Shown here: positions 45,317 to 58,600 of the stretch, in pieces
Layout of the letters: the number at the start of each line of letters is the position of its first letter
Numbering within the stretch: the stretch's first letter is position 1
DNA from: Rhizophagus clarus
Lineage: Eukaryota > Glomeromycota > Glomeromycetes > Glomerales > Glomeraceae
NCBI GenBank assembly: GCA_015698045.1
Contig: BLAL01000285.1
Span: 3,164,001-3,228,000, forward strand
DNA length: 64,000 nt
Direction of reading: 5' to 3'
Made by a program: the position numbers and the translations under genes
Notes under the pieces: model-generated
What the model saw: only the letters and a program-made list of their open reading frames with translations
Database searches by the model: none
Told to the model about the DNA's origin: nothing

Positions 45317-46757
45317 ATGCGCAAACTTCCCATTGACTGCTTAAATAAGATTTTCGAATACTTAGAAGATGAAAATTTAGTTTACATTCGTGCATATTGG
45401 TTAATCGTTTTTGGTGTGAGGTTTCAGTGGCAATTTTTTGGAGTGATGGTTGGAATTACAGTACTTCGAATTTCAATACTTTAATTGCTTGACTTCCAAA
45501 CTAATCAAAAGAAATTTTATATAAAATCTAATTATTTTTTCAACTTCAACTTCAAAAACCCACTTTCAATTATGCATCATTTTGTAAAGTTTTGTCAGTT
45601 AACAAAGTTTATTACAAAATCAAAGAACTTCTTAAAAATCAATAAAATACTTCATCAAGTCTTAACAATAAAATACATATATTGGCGCAAGAAATAATTA
45701 AAATGCTCATGAAAGAAATCTCTTCTTTAAGGAGCTTAACCTTTTTTTTCACACCTAAGATATCAAAATATGACTTTTAACTTATTTTTCGGAGCGAAGG
45801 GTTGCTTAAAAAATCTTTCAGATTTACGCTGTAATTCAAATATTTACATCGATTTATTTTATCAATTATCTCAAATATATTACAGTATACAATCATTTAC
45901 TTTAGAAGCTAAAAGAATTGTGTCAAATGGATTAGTAGATTTAATTTCTGTCCAGAGAAACTTAAAGTACTTTGAGATGATACTATGTTATGATCTGGAA
46001 GATAACGTTTTGGCAAATATAATTCCTTCACTAATGTTAAAACTCCCAAATACTTTAGTTAAGCTAGAACTTTTTGGAGAAGATTATTGTATTCCATTAT
46101 CATTTATTGCTAATTTTTCAAATTTGCAAGAACTTGAATTATCATTTGAAGATAAAAATTTTATTGATTTTGAAAAATTGCAATATGTTATTTTCCCACG
46201 GCTACAAGTTTTAAAATTTAGTGGAGAATATCCAAGAGTCGAGTTACTGATGAAATTCTTAGAAAATAACGGGAAGAATTTAAAGGAAATTTATATAGGT
46301 GAAAAGGGAATGTGTTGTGATAATTCACTAAACTTAGCTATCGCTAAATTCTATCCAAATCTTAGTAAACTTTACATTAGAATTAAGCATAATGAATTAG
46401 AAACATTAAAAATAATCTTAAATAATTACAAAATTTTAGAAAGTATTAAAATTTGGTGCGGGATGGATTATTTGAGCGAGAATGAGGCATTAGAAACGGT
46501 TACGAAATACTCACAAAATATCCATGAATTGATTATATTATCAATATAAAGTACAATTTGAACTTCTTCCAGAAGAATTAGAGTCTTTTTACATAAGTTG
46601 GAAAAATCGTAAATCACAAAAATCACTTTCGGTAGTAATTGTTAGGCGTAATGCGAATAGCCTAGATACAAATAATGAAAATGTTGAAATAATTAACAAA
46701 TATATTAAGTTAAGCGTTATTAAAAAATTTAAAGTTACAGATTTCGAAGATGATTAA
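45317..46757 (+). pseudogene. Decayed F-box family member
   Basis: The 5' third (45317-45770) has the F-box sequence broken by shifts and stops (for example TTAAATAAG in place of LNE, GCTTGACTT in place of ACL). The middle and 3' part is open for 259 codons (45770-46549) with the family body (SQIYYSIQSFTLEAKR ... IKIWCGMDYLSENEALE), then one more shift near 46545 and an early TAA at 46755-46757 in place of E-E-Y-N. The middle is closest to the 39646 pseudogene. The contrast between a ruined 5' end and a clean 3' half suggests uneven decay or later conversion. Confidence 0.8.
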
Positions 46758-47829
46758 TATAATTAAAACAGCACATTTATTTAAATATTAATATCTTGGT
46801 TTTACGCACGCATATTTCCACATCTAATTAGTTAGATTTTCTTTCTTGTTTTTTCCCGAATAGATAATTTACTGAAACAAATAAAAATAAACTGTAATAA
46901 TTCCATATGATTTATAAATTATATAATAAGTTATTAAAAAAAAAAGAATTTATAGTTACGAGTTTTATTGTTCGAACATACTTATTCAAATAGATCAGAC
47001 GACAATAAAAAACCTTTAAGTGAAATTAAGTTTAGATAAAATATTAAGCTAACTCTTATTAGATATTTATTAATTTAACATTATACATATGGAAAAAATT
47101 TCTACCTGAACACTTATCTATGAAATGACGCTAAATACTAAATTTTTCTAATGCAATTTTTAGTTAACCATAGTTATTAAGGTATATAAACGTATGTTAT
47201 ATTCATAAAATGTCTATTATAGATAGATATCGGGGTTTGCGAAAGTAAAAGAATTTGGAAAATTGGATTCCAGAAATTGGATTCAGAAAATAGGCATTCA
47301 GGAAACGGGGTTTCGGGAAATGATCCAGTTCGGGAAATGGGTATTCAGAAAATTGACTTCAGGAAAAAATATATTCGGGGAAAAGGCATTCAGGAAATCG
47401 TACTCTAGTTCTAACTTTTATTTTAAATAATTTTTTTTTTTTATGATATTTATTATACAGAAAAAACTATTAAAAAAATTATTTATTAAAAAAAAAAAAC
47501 AAAAAAATGTATCGATATTAAAAAAAATACCGTTGAAAAAATAAATAAAAATATTTGTATATAAATCGTTAAAAAAAAAAAATTAAAATAAAAAATAATG
47601 CAAAATTAAAAAAAAAATGTTAAAAAGTATCGTTAAAAAGTATACCGCTATTTTTAGAATGTTATGACTACAAACTGGTTTACCTACGAAACAAGATATT
47701 ACAGTACTCTACGTCAGTATATTATTTTAAATTTTTGTTATTAATATATATAATGTAGAATTATACACGATTGCAACTTAATATTCGTTTCTTCTAATAT
47801 TTTTCGCAATGTAGTCTCATTAACAGGTT
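46758..47829. other. Intergenic with a one-armed copy of the Mutator-like repeat (47230-47405)
   Basis: 47230-47405 repeats GGCATTCAGGAAAC, TTCGGGAAATGATCCAGTTCGGG, AAATTGACTTCAGG and GGCATTCAGGAAATCGTAC, shown here as separated words. It matches one arm of the element at 36527-37296, about one arm long and more diverged. The rest is A-rich with no gene. Confidence 0.6.
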
Positions 47830-50800
47830 TTATGCATTACATTCAATATTGAGCAATTCTAGTAAATATTTCTTTGATTCATCATTAGTATCCCATTCAT
47901 TATTTTTAATCATTTCTTTAATTTCTTCACGAGTCTTATCGACACTAGCTTGATAATAACTTAAAATAAATTTATATGTTAGTAAAAAATTATCGAAAAA
48001 TTTAAAATAAAATAAATAACAAGTTTTCACATACAATACTTCAGGAAACCATTTCTCCCAACGTCTTTGATTTGGTAGTAGGTAAAATAACTCAATTTCG
48101 GCCAAAATCTGGGTAAATTAAAAATTTTAGTGCCTTTGCTACAACTTAACAGATTTATATCAAAAATAAAAAAAAAAATGGTTAAATTATACTGTACCTC
48201 AGCTTTTTGTATTAAAAAAGAGACTTTATTATTGTCTTTTTCAATCGCACTATTGAGTAGCCCAATCAACAAATTCATAAGATACACAACAATCAATAGA
48301 GAGAATAAGACAATCAATATCGCAAGTGTTGGATCATCTACGTATGACCAATTGGACAATGCACTTGAATCACCTAGTAATAAATTAATAAATTTAATAA
48401 AAAAATATCAGGAAAGAATATAATTATTCTCAAATACATACCTGTTAAAAATTTATACATTGCAAAAACAGAAGTTCTAAAATCTATAAACATATTTGTA
48501 TTTTCATTAGGTGTTTGAATAATATATGGATTTGGATTAAGAATTCCATTTTCAAATACTTGATAAGTATTAGCTACATTCCAAGGATTATTAGGATCAT
48601 TATTACTTGTGTATTCCTTTAAAGAAAAATCAGTCCTTGGTGATAATAAAATGTAAAATGCATGTGCAAAACTTATTATAATAATAAACAAAACTACTAG
48701 AAAAGAGATAATTTGCCTTGCAACACTGATAATTATAGCAAAATATACACCAAAATATTCAAATGCTCTAAAAAATAACAAAAATTTCATATCTAAAAAT
48801 AAACATGAAAATGAAAGTAATGGAATTATATTCATTTCATTTGTTCGAAGCCAAAGATAAGAAGTTATAATTGGAAGAACAAATGCCATTACGTCTGTAA
48901 TGTTAAATTAATAATATAGTTAATTATATTATTTTTTTTTTTTTTTTTTGTTTCTCAAAATATTGTAAAGATATTAAAATAAATAATATATTTACCAAAG
49001 AAATTCCAAAAATCATAAATCCATTTAATAGGATCATAAATAATTTGACGAATTTCAAAACTAAGATGAATAAATCCGAGTATAATTGAGGTAAATAAAA
49101 GTTGATTTCGGACATCATCGTCAATATATTGTTGAGGAGCTGTTGCAGCAACAGTGAAGCAACCAAGAAAAGCCATAAAACCAGTCCAAATAATTGCATA
49201 ATAAAATTTTCCATATTTCTTCCATTTAAAATTAATTAGTGCTTCTCCATTCCACGTTTTATAAATGTCTTTATTCTTTGTTGTTTCAACAAATCCATTA
49301 GATTGAGGTTTAATTAATTCCCAAAACCAATTATAATCTTTTGGGTAAGTAACAAACTTAATATAAGGATTTGTAAAAATAATCACTGTTGTGAATTTGC
49401 ACTCTGAAAAGATAGTAGACTTAATATAAAAATAAACATTAAATAAATTAAATGTGCGATTATACCAATAAATGAAATTAAATTTTTCTAATAAATAACA
49501 TGTAGCGAAATAAATTGGTGAAAGGGGTAAAATTATTAAAATCTGAACAACATTTAATAACCAAAATATTATCTTATGATTGTATTTTAGTCGACTCATT
49601 AATGCATTGTATCTTACCCACAAAGAAGAATTAATTGCTTCAATTTGAAAAGGATCAAGATGTAAACTATCATTATAATCTATAGGATGAATGAGTGAAT
49701 TCATAACCATTGTTGTATCAGATGAATACTTTGAAATATACTCTGGATAATGTTCATTTAATAAGTGTATTGTAGAAGTAAAGATACTTAAAAACGCAAT
49801 ATTATTGTTTTCTTCTTTAAAATAACCTATACATTTTTTATAGATGTCATCAACTAATTCCAATTCGTGTTCTTTTATTGCATATTCTAATAATTCAACA
49901 CCATATTTCAATATCATTTCCTTATTATTCTTTATAGATGAGACCCAGTCACTTATATAATTATCGTCATTTGGATAAGGTAGAGTAGGTCCGGAAAATT
50001 GTTTTTTGTAATTATTTAAAAATTCTTCTTTAGAGTCGAAATCTGAATCCATAAAACAAAAATAAATTAAAGAAATAGATTTTCTATTTTCATTAAGATG
50101 GTAAATACGGAGACAATATCTGCTTAGTATAACGATAGTACTATCGTTAATTAGCTTAATTCCAAGTAATCTCTTTACTTTAACTTGGTACTCTTTAGTT
50201 ATCCTACTAATTAAAGACCATTCACTACTATCATCAAGTTTTTTAAAAACTTGCACTTCAAAAGTTAGTCCTCTATTTATAACTCGCCATCTTATTAAGT
50301 TTTGAATCACTTCTAGTTCTTCTTTATATTCATAATCTGACAGGACTTCTTGAAATAATGCATGTATAATATCCATATGCGAATATGGATTAGATAAAAT
50401 AATACTTAAACGATCATCTGTTTCAAACGTCTCATTATCAAAGTACCAATTTTTTATAATTTCGTCAGAATTACTATTATTTAATTCATCAGAATTTTTA
50501 TATAAAGTATTCATGTTTGATTTTATTTTTTCCAAGTCAATCTTCCAAATATTTCCATCTAGAATTCCAAATGCATATTTGTTTGTAATTTGAATGTTAT
50601 CTTGAAAAAGTTTTTTTGGCAATTGGTCACTCTGTCTTAAATGGCTTAGGCACTTTTCCCAAAATTTACTACTTGATATATTATCCGATAAAGGAAATAA
50701 TAAAGGAAACAATAAAGGACATAAAACGGGATGTTTTATGAACATATTTAGTTGAGTAGCTAAACAAAAAAATAATGTTAGTAAACTTAATAATATAATA

Positions 50801-51767
50801 CGGCGATTTTTAACTTTAATAAAACAATACCATCATTTAGATGCAGAGAAGCAACATGAATTCTTAATTCGGTCGTGTAAATATGAATTCTATCCTCGAT
50901 TCTTAAACAAACTAAATTTTCATTATTTTCATCCCTGGAAATTCTGATATTTTTTTTGATATATTTCCGAAGCTGCCACTTAAATTACAAAATAGACAAA
51001 TAATAGTTAGTTTAAGGATTCTTAGCAAATAGCTTATTATATTTATTATTACCTCTTCAATATATTTCATCCCCTTTATATTATCAAATATTTTTATAAC
51101 TTTTTCAGTATTAAGATCCCATTCATAAATGGAGTTATTAAAAAAGAAGTAAACTTTATCATTCAATGATATACTAATAAGCATTAAATAGAAGGGTATC
51201 CGGTACGCTTTTTTATGATTCCATTTGTTATTTTTGGTTTGTACGGAATAAATATAAATTATATCGTCAAAATATAAAATTAATTCATCTTTTAAATTAA
51301 AGGTACAGTAACGACAATATTTAAATTCACAATCTACTTTAATTTCACTATTATTATTCATCATATCGTATATTACTAATAAAAATATTGATCAAATATT
51401 TAATTACTGTAATTAGATGCAACAATTCTTTTAAATATGCATTAATTAATTATTTACCTCCTTGTTCCACTTGGTCCATATATCCATAAGTATATACAAG
51501 TTTCTTATCGTCAGAAACACACATTTGCTGTAAAAAATTATTTGTACCTTTAATTGTATCATTTAAGTCAAGAGTTTTGTCTAATTTAAGAGGACCCTCA
51601 TCATTGTTTTCAACATCCCAAATGGCAATTGAATTATCTTCATGACTATAAGTAATGAGATATTTTTCATTTGGTGACACTTCTAACTTCGTAATAGGAT
51701 TACCTTTATGTGGTACATCGCTATTGCTATCGTAGATTTCTACAGAAAATTCGTCTGTTTGACTCAT
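47830..51767 (-). CDS. TRP-like ion-channel protein with beta-propeller-like N-terminus, eight exons
   Basis: Exons on the minus strand: 51767-51458, 51375-51053, 50978-50831, 50759-48996, 48894-48442, 48373-48198, 48108-48035, 47959-47830. All introns are GT-AG, 68-101 nt, and phases fit, giving 1,125 residues with no stop. The N-terminus has WD-like strands (KLEVSPNEKYLITYSHEDNS, IAIWDVE; NNSIYEWDLNTEK), a cytoplasmic propeller-like part. A middle helical region follows (YPEYISKYSSDTTMV). Membrane segments: about residues 635-665 (IIFWLLNVVQILIILPLSPIY), 755-785 (AIIWTGFMAFLGCF), 795-815, then AFVLPIITSYLWL, FLDMKFLLFF, FGVYFAIIISVARQ, IISFLVVLFIIIISFAHAF, a pore-side loop, and AILIVLFSLLIVVYLMNLLIGLL as S6. 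The layout is that of Ion_trans/TRP-type channels. Ion and stimulus are unknown. It looks intact. Confidence 0.85.
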
Positions 51768-53714
51768 TTAAGAATAAAGGATTTTTTGAACAGACAAGAA
51801 TCTAATAACGCTGTTAGCCTGTTACTTAAAAGCGACCCTCTATTTAATATAAACCAAAGTAACACAAACATTTGTTATTTGGAAAATAAGCAGTATCATA
51901 TTTGGCATAAGCATTCTTGCTCGAAAGTCATGCAAAAAAATGACTATTATGTTGTATTAAAAATTTTTAATTGCAACATTAAACAAGTTATTGTATGAAA
52001 CAAACCAAACTCCTGATGTTTATTCTTTTAAAAAAAAAGAAATAAATTTACTAATTAATAATGATCGTCTACTTAAAATGATAAACGTGAATGGTGTGTT
52101 TCGCATATTGCCATGCTTCATTACATTGAATCAGTGTTAAAAAAGTAAAATAAGATAATGACACAATAAGATTTATAAGTAAGATAAGAGTATTGTTATA
52201 CCGAAAGCAGTAATTCATTAGTAATAATTAGCAATTTTATTGATGATCATTAAATTTTGTGACAAAAATGTATTGCCAAAGTTAGCTTTAGGCTGAAAAT
52301 TTTCAATAATTAATATGCATGTTGATCATTTTCTAATCGGACTTTGAAGCTCCGAGCGAACCCACAGATGTTCGGAATTTTGAAATTTTCATATATGCTG
52401 ATCATTTTCTAATCGGACTTTGAAGCTCCGGGAGAAGCCACAGATGTTCGGGCGAAATTTGAAACTTTTACAGTATATTATTTAAGTATTCAAAGACTCC
52501 ACGGCTAAAATAACCATAGATAATTTTTGATAATCAAAAAGTTATTGATAAATAAATACATGCAATTATTATAAACCCAATAATTATTAGTTGATTTAAT
52601 ATAAACCTTTAAGACGTAATAATTTCGTCAATATTATTTTAATATTTACCATCATTTGAATTGCCTCACTAGGATGAATCTAATGATATATGATTCACTG
52701 AATACTAAGATTAAAAATTTGAATTTTCATATAATTCATTTATTATTAAGATGATTATTTAATTTTTGCTAATTTCAACTATTTTGACCTTTTAAATGGC
52801 CAAATTAACAGTTTCTTGTATCGTAGAATTTGCACAAATGATTAGTAATAATGTGATAATACGAGAGTAATGTAATTTTATTTTTTATTTTTTTATATCA
52901 TTAAGCATTTAATTGTGTTACTCGAGTTTGTACTTTGCATTACTTATCGATATTGCATTTTAATTTTCTTTTGTTTGCTTTCGGAAACTATTAATCGATA
53001 AATCATCAGATTACACTAGTCAATAAACTAATCTTTTAAAATAAAATTTCTTTTAAAAAAAAAAAAAAAAATTCTAATCACAGAAAATTCTTGTCAAACT
53101 TCTTTTTTAATTTAGTATCTAAATACTAATCTGTAGAAACATAAACATGAGCGTATGATGAATGACACTCGAGTAAGGCATAAAGCCGTTCCAACTTGAT
53201 TGTTTGCTTAACGTCCCTCACCCCTCTATTTTTTAAAAAATTATGTTTAAATACCCATCTAAATTAAATTGCAATTTTCTAGGTTCGTTTGTTTATTTAG
53301 AACCCTCCTCTCCCCAAACTTGTCTCAAATCTGAGCATTAAACAAATACTAATCAAGTTGAAACGACATAAATTGTAATAGTAATTGATGAAGTATAAGA
53401 TATTATTATTTAATACAAATAGTAATGCAAGGCACATTTATATATGCAAAAGAGCGGCATTATCTAACATACTAAAAAAATAATGTCCGCGTTTAGATTA
53501 CTCCGTATAAATAAAGCTGATTTGAATTGTGTAACATACATCATGTGACGCAACTGACACGTATTACGTCTGAATTGAGTAAAATGTACGATTGGTTCGT
53601 CACAATGCGAAAATTGCAGGCAAGTTCCATTTACTTGCATAATCAATTAATCGATAGGTGAATTATAATTTTACTTTAATTATAATTACTTTTATATCTT
53701 TTTTTTTTTTCTCT
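51768..53714. other. Intergenic with a 76-bp two-copy repeat (52318-52462)
   Basis: TGATCATTTTCTAATCGGAC starts at 52323 and at 52399 with matching downstream text (CTTTGAAGCTCCG, CACAGATGTTCGG), a 76-bp period. No gene is supported. Short frames at 51708-51998 and 53464-53646 are not recognised. Confidence 0.5.
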
Positions 53715-54020
53715 TGACTCAACTTTATCTTTCAGGTACAGAGTGGAACAATCGCGAAATTTCGGTTTGTGCGACGTTCGTTAATCGCGAAATTTCGATG
53801 TTCGTTAATCGCAAAATTTCGGTTTGTGTGACGTTCGTTATCAGGTGAGTTGATTTTTTTGTTTTTACCTTCTATTTTCGGTTAATTATGATTGATTACT
53901 AATTTTTTTTTACACTTTATTTCTTTTCTTTTCTTTTCTTGATTCAGCTTCGTCTTTCAGGTTCAGAATGGAACAATTGCGAAATTTCTATTCGTGGCTT
54001 TGTGCAATGTTCATTATGAT
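53715..54020 (+). repeat. Iterated GCGAAATTTCG / CGTTCGTTAATCGC repeats upstream of the Helitron genes
   Basis: At 53750-53841, ATCGCGAAATTTCG occurs three times, alternating with GACGTTCGTTA or GATGTTCGTTA. A longer block (CTTGACTCAACTTTATCTTTCAGG ..., given as CTTGA-CTCAG-type text then GTGGAACAATCGCGAAATTTC) at 53715-53768 recurs at 53939-53990. The unit holds a palindromic CGCGAAATTTCG-like word, so it may bind an element protein, or may be leader exons of the next gene (CAG|G and AG|GTGAGT sites are present). Confidence 0.6.
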
Positions 54021-54296
54021 TCTTTTTTTGTTTTTGATATGAATTTTTTCTTTGGTTTTCTGCTAATTACTAATTTTTCTATTATTTTCTTTTATTTTCT
54101 TTTAATTTCTAGATTCTAAGTCAGGAGATTTTTTTTACACAAAATAATTTAGTATATAATATCAGATGTCAGATGTTTCAACTCTCCATTATTATTTATA
54201 AATAAATTATAGTAAAAAAAATATATAAATAAATAAGTTTTTCTTTCCTACTCAACAGAGAAAAATATAATTTTATTTATTTTTACAATTACAAAA

Positions 54297-55344
54297 ATGC
54301 CTTGCAATTTAAATGCAATTTGTTACATAGACCAACACAATGAAACTTTGGGAAAATCTAGCTTTGTAGTTACTGCTGTTGGTATAGTTAGTTCTCAACA
54401 TCAAAATACCAATATCTTCATTCATATAATTGCATTTTATCCAAAAGATGTTACAAGAGATTGTGATTTAGAAAGATTTAAGAAAGGTGATATTATTAGA
54501 GTACAAGGAAGATTTTCAATAATTGAAACTGAAGTTGAGGAGAGCAAAATCAAACTAATAAAGGTATAAATTTACATATGTTTTCTTTGTATATTTTAAT
54601 TTAAAAAACAGATGTGAAATATGAAATTTTATTTACTTTATTTTACTTTATTTATAAAATTAGATGGTGGCTTCGGATATATGTGTACTTAATCTTAATG
54701 AAGAGGACCTTCCAAAGTCATCATTGTCTGTTGTGCTGGTTGGCACAGCATCTGACAATTCAGAAGTTAATGATGATAAAATCACTTTGAATTTAAATGC
54801 TAGAGAATACATTGATAACCAAAATAATAAGTCTCTTTTGTTTAATTTGTATCATTTTCCAAATGATACACATTTATCACCAATTACTACCAAAGTTTCA
54901 CGTGGATCATCATTATATGTTACTGGTTACTTATCACTTATTGGAGAACTTTTACTTATCAGATTCACACAAATTAATTTTATTGAAAATACTTACTCAT
55001 CATCATATAAATCATCAAATTTTGCCTGGGAAAAAAAGCAAGCAGACAATTCAACACCATCTACTTTAGTACAATCTACTCCATCAGCATTTGATATAGC
55101 TAAATCTCTTTTGGAAAAGCCTAATAAAAAAAGGGTAAAACAAGCAACAACTCCATTAAATTCCTTAAAGATTCCAAAACTTTCCTCCTTAGCATCACCT
55201 CAATCAAGTGCAAATAATGAAGATGAAACTTTACATGAAAAAGAAATTCAATCTGAAATTTCTAATGAAGAGAATAAACAAGAAAAAGAAGAGCAAATAG
55301 TACAAACACCAACAAAACCAAAGAGAGGAAGAAAAACAAAATAA
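54297..55344 (+). CDS. OB-fold-like (RPA-type) ssDNA-binding protein, probable Helitron cargo
   Basis: Exon 1 is 54297-54563, the intron 54564-54663 (GTATAA...AAATTAG), exon 2 54664-55344; phase 0, 315 residues. Two repeats of similar design: GKSSFVVTAVGIVSS ... FKKGDIIRVQGRFSIIE (residues about 18-75) and PKSSLSVVLVGTASD ... VSRGSSLYVTGYLSLIGELLLIRF (about 105-195). The pattern 'x-G-D/S-x-I/L-x-V-x-G-x-F/L' is common in OB-fold ssDNA-binding proteins. The C-terminal third is Ser/Lys/Glu-rich and disordered, ending basic (PKRGRKTK). It lies 275 bp upstream of the Rep/helicase gene on the same strand and inside the element's likely borders. Helitrons of several lineages carry RPA-like genes, so a role in handling single-stranded transposition intermediates is likely. 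The open frame is intact although the helicase gene is broken. Confidence 0.65.
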
Positions 55345-55379
55345 GGCTAAATATTTTTTTATTAATTGTATTTGTATTT

Positions 55380-55500
55380 TTTTTCTTTCATTTTCTTTTT
55401 TTTTCTTTTATTTTCTACTTCTTTCTTTCATTTTCTTTTTTTTTCTTTTATTTTCTACTTCCTTCTTTTATTTTCTCTTTCTTTTTCTTATTTTCTTATT
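55380..55500 (+). repeat. 40-bp polypyrimidine tandem repeat
   Basis: CTTTCATTTTCTTTTTTTTTC occurs at 55385 and 55425 with a third variant at about 55465; only T, C and few A. It lies in the gap between the two Helitron genes. Confidence 0.8.
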
Positions 55501-55619
55501 TTTGTATTAGATTAAAACAGTAATTAAAAAATTCATTGTTTAAAAAACTATAAATACAAGCTATGTAATTCAAGCAAAAAAATTTTATTAAAATAAATAT
55601 AAGATACTTTTACAAGAAA

Positions 55620-58600
55620 ATGTTTGAAAGTGAAACTTCTGAACAACGTAAAAAAAGATTATATAAAGAAAATAAATCTCGCTATCGAAAAAAGCAAAAA
55701 ACCAAGCATTCAGATAGACAACAGTATAGTAATATAATGCGTCATGAATTGGGAAGAATGGATCAGATTTGTATTCATTGTAATGCCAAATTTTGGATTG
55801 ATGAAAGAGATCAGAAAAGTAGTCAGGCATCATCATCTTTTGCTGTTTGCTGTGCTGGTGGTAAAGTTAGTTTACCACCTTTACTTAAACCACCATCATA
55901 CATATTAGATTTGTATACTTCATCAAGTTCTGATGCAGCTTTATTTCGAAAAAATATAAGAGGATATAATAACATTTTAGCATGCACTTCATTTGGAGCC
56001 AATATAGATGAAAAATTTCAAGGGCAAGGTGTATCAAATTTTCGAATTCATGGCCAAGTTTATCATAGAATTGGATCATTATTACCAGAGAATGAGCATT
56101 TTCCAGCATTTGCTCAGTTGTATATTTATGATACTGAACATGAAAATGAAAATCGGCAAAACATCATGCAAGATTTGAATAATGATATTTTGCTAAATTT
56201 ACAGAATATGCTGGATGAATGCAATCCATATATTAGAAGTTTTCGTCAAGTAAGAGATATCATTTTGTCAAATGCTACTTCTCAAATTTCAATGGTAATT
56301 CATAGTGATAGAACACATAATCCACATTGTTATAATGCTCCTACCTCTTCTGATGTAGCTGCAATTATTATTGGTGATGGCTATGATGTAAATCCAACTA
56401 ATCGAAATATCTGTCTTAGATTACATGATGGAGGTTTGCAAATCATATCAGAAACTCATCCATCATATGATCCATTATACTATGTACTTTTATTTCCAAG
56501 AGGTGATGATGGTTGGCATATAAATATACCTCTTATAGGATTGTCAAAAAGAAAAAGAATAACACCAATGCAATTTTATTCTTATAGATTGCAAATTAGA
56601 GATGGAGATTGGTTACAATATGCAGGACGTTTATATCAGCAGTATATTGTTGATCAATATGCTAAAACGCTTGAATTATCTTAAATTAAATCAGACAATA
56701 CTTCGTACTGAAATGTATTAAGGTACTGTAGATGCTATAGATGCTGGAGACATTAGTAATAATATTGGGCGTCGCATAATTCTCCCATCTTCATTTACTG
56801 GTGGACCACGACAAATGTATCAGTTATATCAAGATGCTATGTCTATTGTAAGTCATTTTGGAAAGCCAGATCTTTTTATAACATTCACATGTAATCCAAA
56901 ATGGCCAGAAATTACCAGAGAATTATTACCTAACCAAAATGCTGCTGATAGACCTGATTTAACAGCTCAAGTTTTTCACTTAAAATTGCAAAAACTATTA
57001 AAAGATTTAAATATTAATCATTGGTTTGGTAAAGTTATAGCCTATGTTTATGTAGTAGAATTTCAAAAACGTGGTTTACCTCATGCACATATTTTATTAA
57101 TATTGGCTCCAGAAGATAAGATATATTCTATTGAAAAATATGATTCAATTGTTTCTGCTGAAATTCCAGATCCAGCAATATATCCTCTTGCTTATGAAAC
57201 AGTAACAACTTGCATGATGCATGGTCCATGTGGTATTTTAAACCCATCTGCACCATGTATGAAAGATGGTAAATGCCAGAAAAATTATCCCAAAAATTTT
57301 CAAGAATGTACTAAAGAAAATGAAAATGGATATCCTATTTATTGTAGACGTGAAAATGGCAGATTTGTTGAAACTAGAAGTGGAATTCGATTAGATAATA
57401 GATGGGTTGTTCCATATAACATTAGTTTAGCTACAAAATACAATGCTCATATTAATGTTGAAATTTGCAATTCTATTTTAGCAATTAAGTATTTATACAA
57501 ATATGTTTATAAGGGTCATGACCGAGCTACTATTACTCTTTCTCAAACTAATAATACTCAGACATCAGCTAATATTGAAACAATAGATGAAATTAAAATG
57601 TATCTTGATGCGAGATACATTTCTTCTTCTGAAAGTATTTGGAGAATTTTTCATTATCGATTGCATAATCATATTCCAAGTGTGCAAAGATTAGCTGTTC
57701 ATCTTCCTAATCAACAATCTATTACATTTCAAGATGGAGACAATTTGCAACATATTGTAGATTATGCTACTACACGTATGACAACTTTAACAGCTTGGTT
57801 TCAAGAAAACTTAGAAAATATTGCAGCACATGAATATAAATATACAGATTTTCCACTTTATTATACTTGGAATAAATCTCAATGCAAATGGAATCCTCGA
57901 AAATCTGCAACAGGAGCTATTGGAAGACTTTATATGGTTCAACCTTCAGAAGGAGAAAGATACTACTTACGAATCTTATTAACTCACATCAAAGGTGCCA
58001 CCAGTTTTGATAACTTAAAAACTGTTAATGGATATACATGTAGGACTTTTAAAGAAGCCTGTATTCATTTAGGCCTTCTTCAAAATGATAATGAATGGGA
58101 TATATGTTTATATGAAGCAAGTAAAATAAATACAGGACAGCAATTACGTCATTTATTTGCAATGATTCTTTTATATTGTCAACCAGCAGCACCTGAAAAG
58201 TTATGGAATAAATACAAATCAGCATTATGTGAAGATATTTTATATCAATATCATCAAACTACTATAGTAAATAATATAATTGAATGTAGAGCACTAAATC
58301 AATTAAACCAATATTTACTATCAAATGGAAAATCTCTTAAAGATTTTCCAGATATGCATCTTTTATTAGAAAATATGCCAGATGTTGATAATGATAATAA
58401 TAATTTAGATCAGTTAATTCAGGAAGAAAGATTATTATATAATATCATGCATTTAGAGAGTATATTACATAATAATATTCCCTTATTAAATGCAGAGCAG
58501 CATGCTATATATAATGCTGTTATACAAGCATTTGAGCATAATTCTTCTGAGTGTTTTTTTGTTGATGGACCAGGTGGTACTGGCAAAACATTTTTATATA

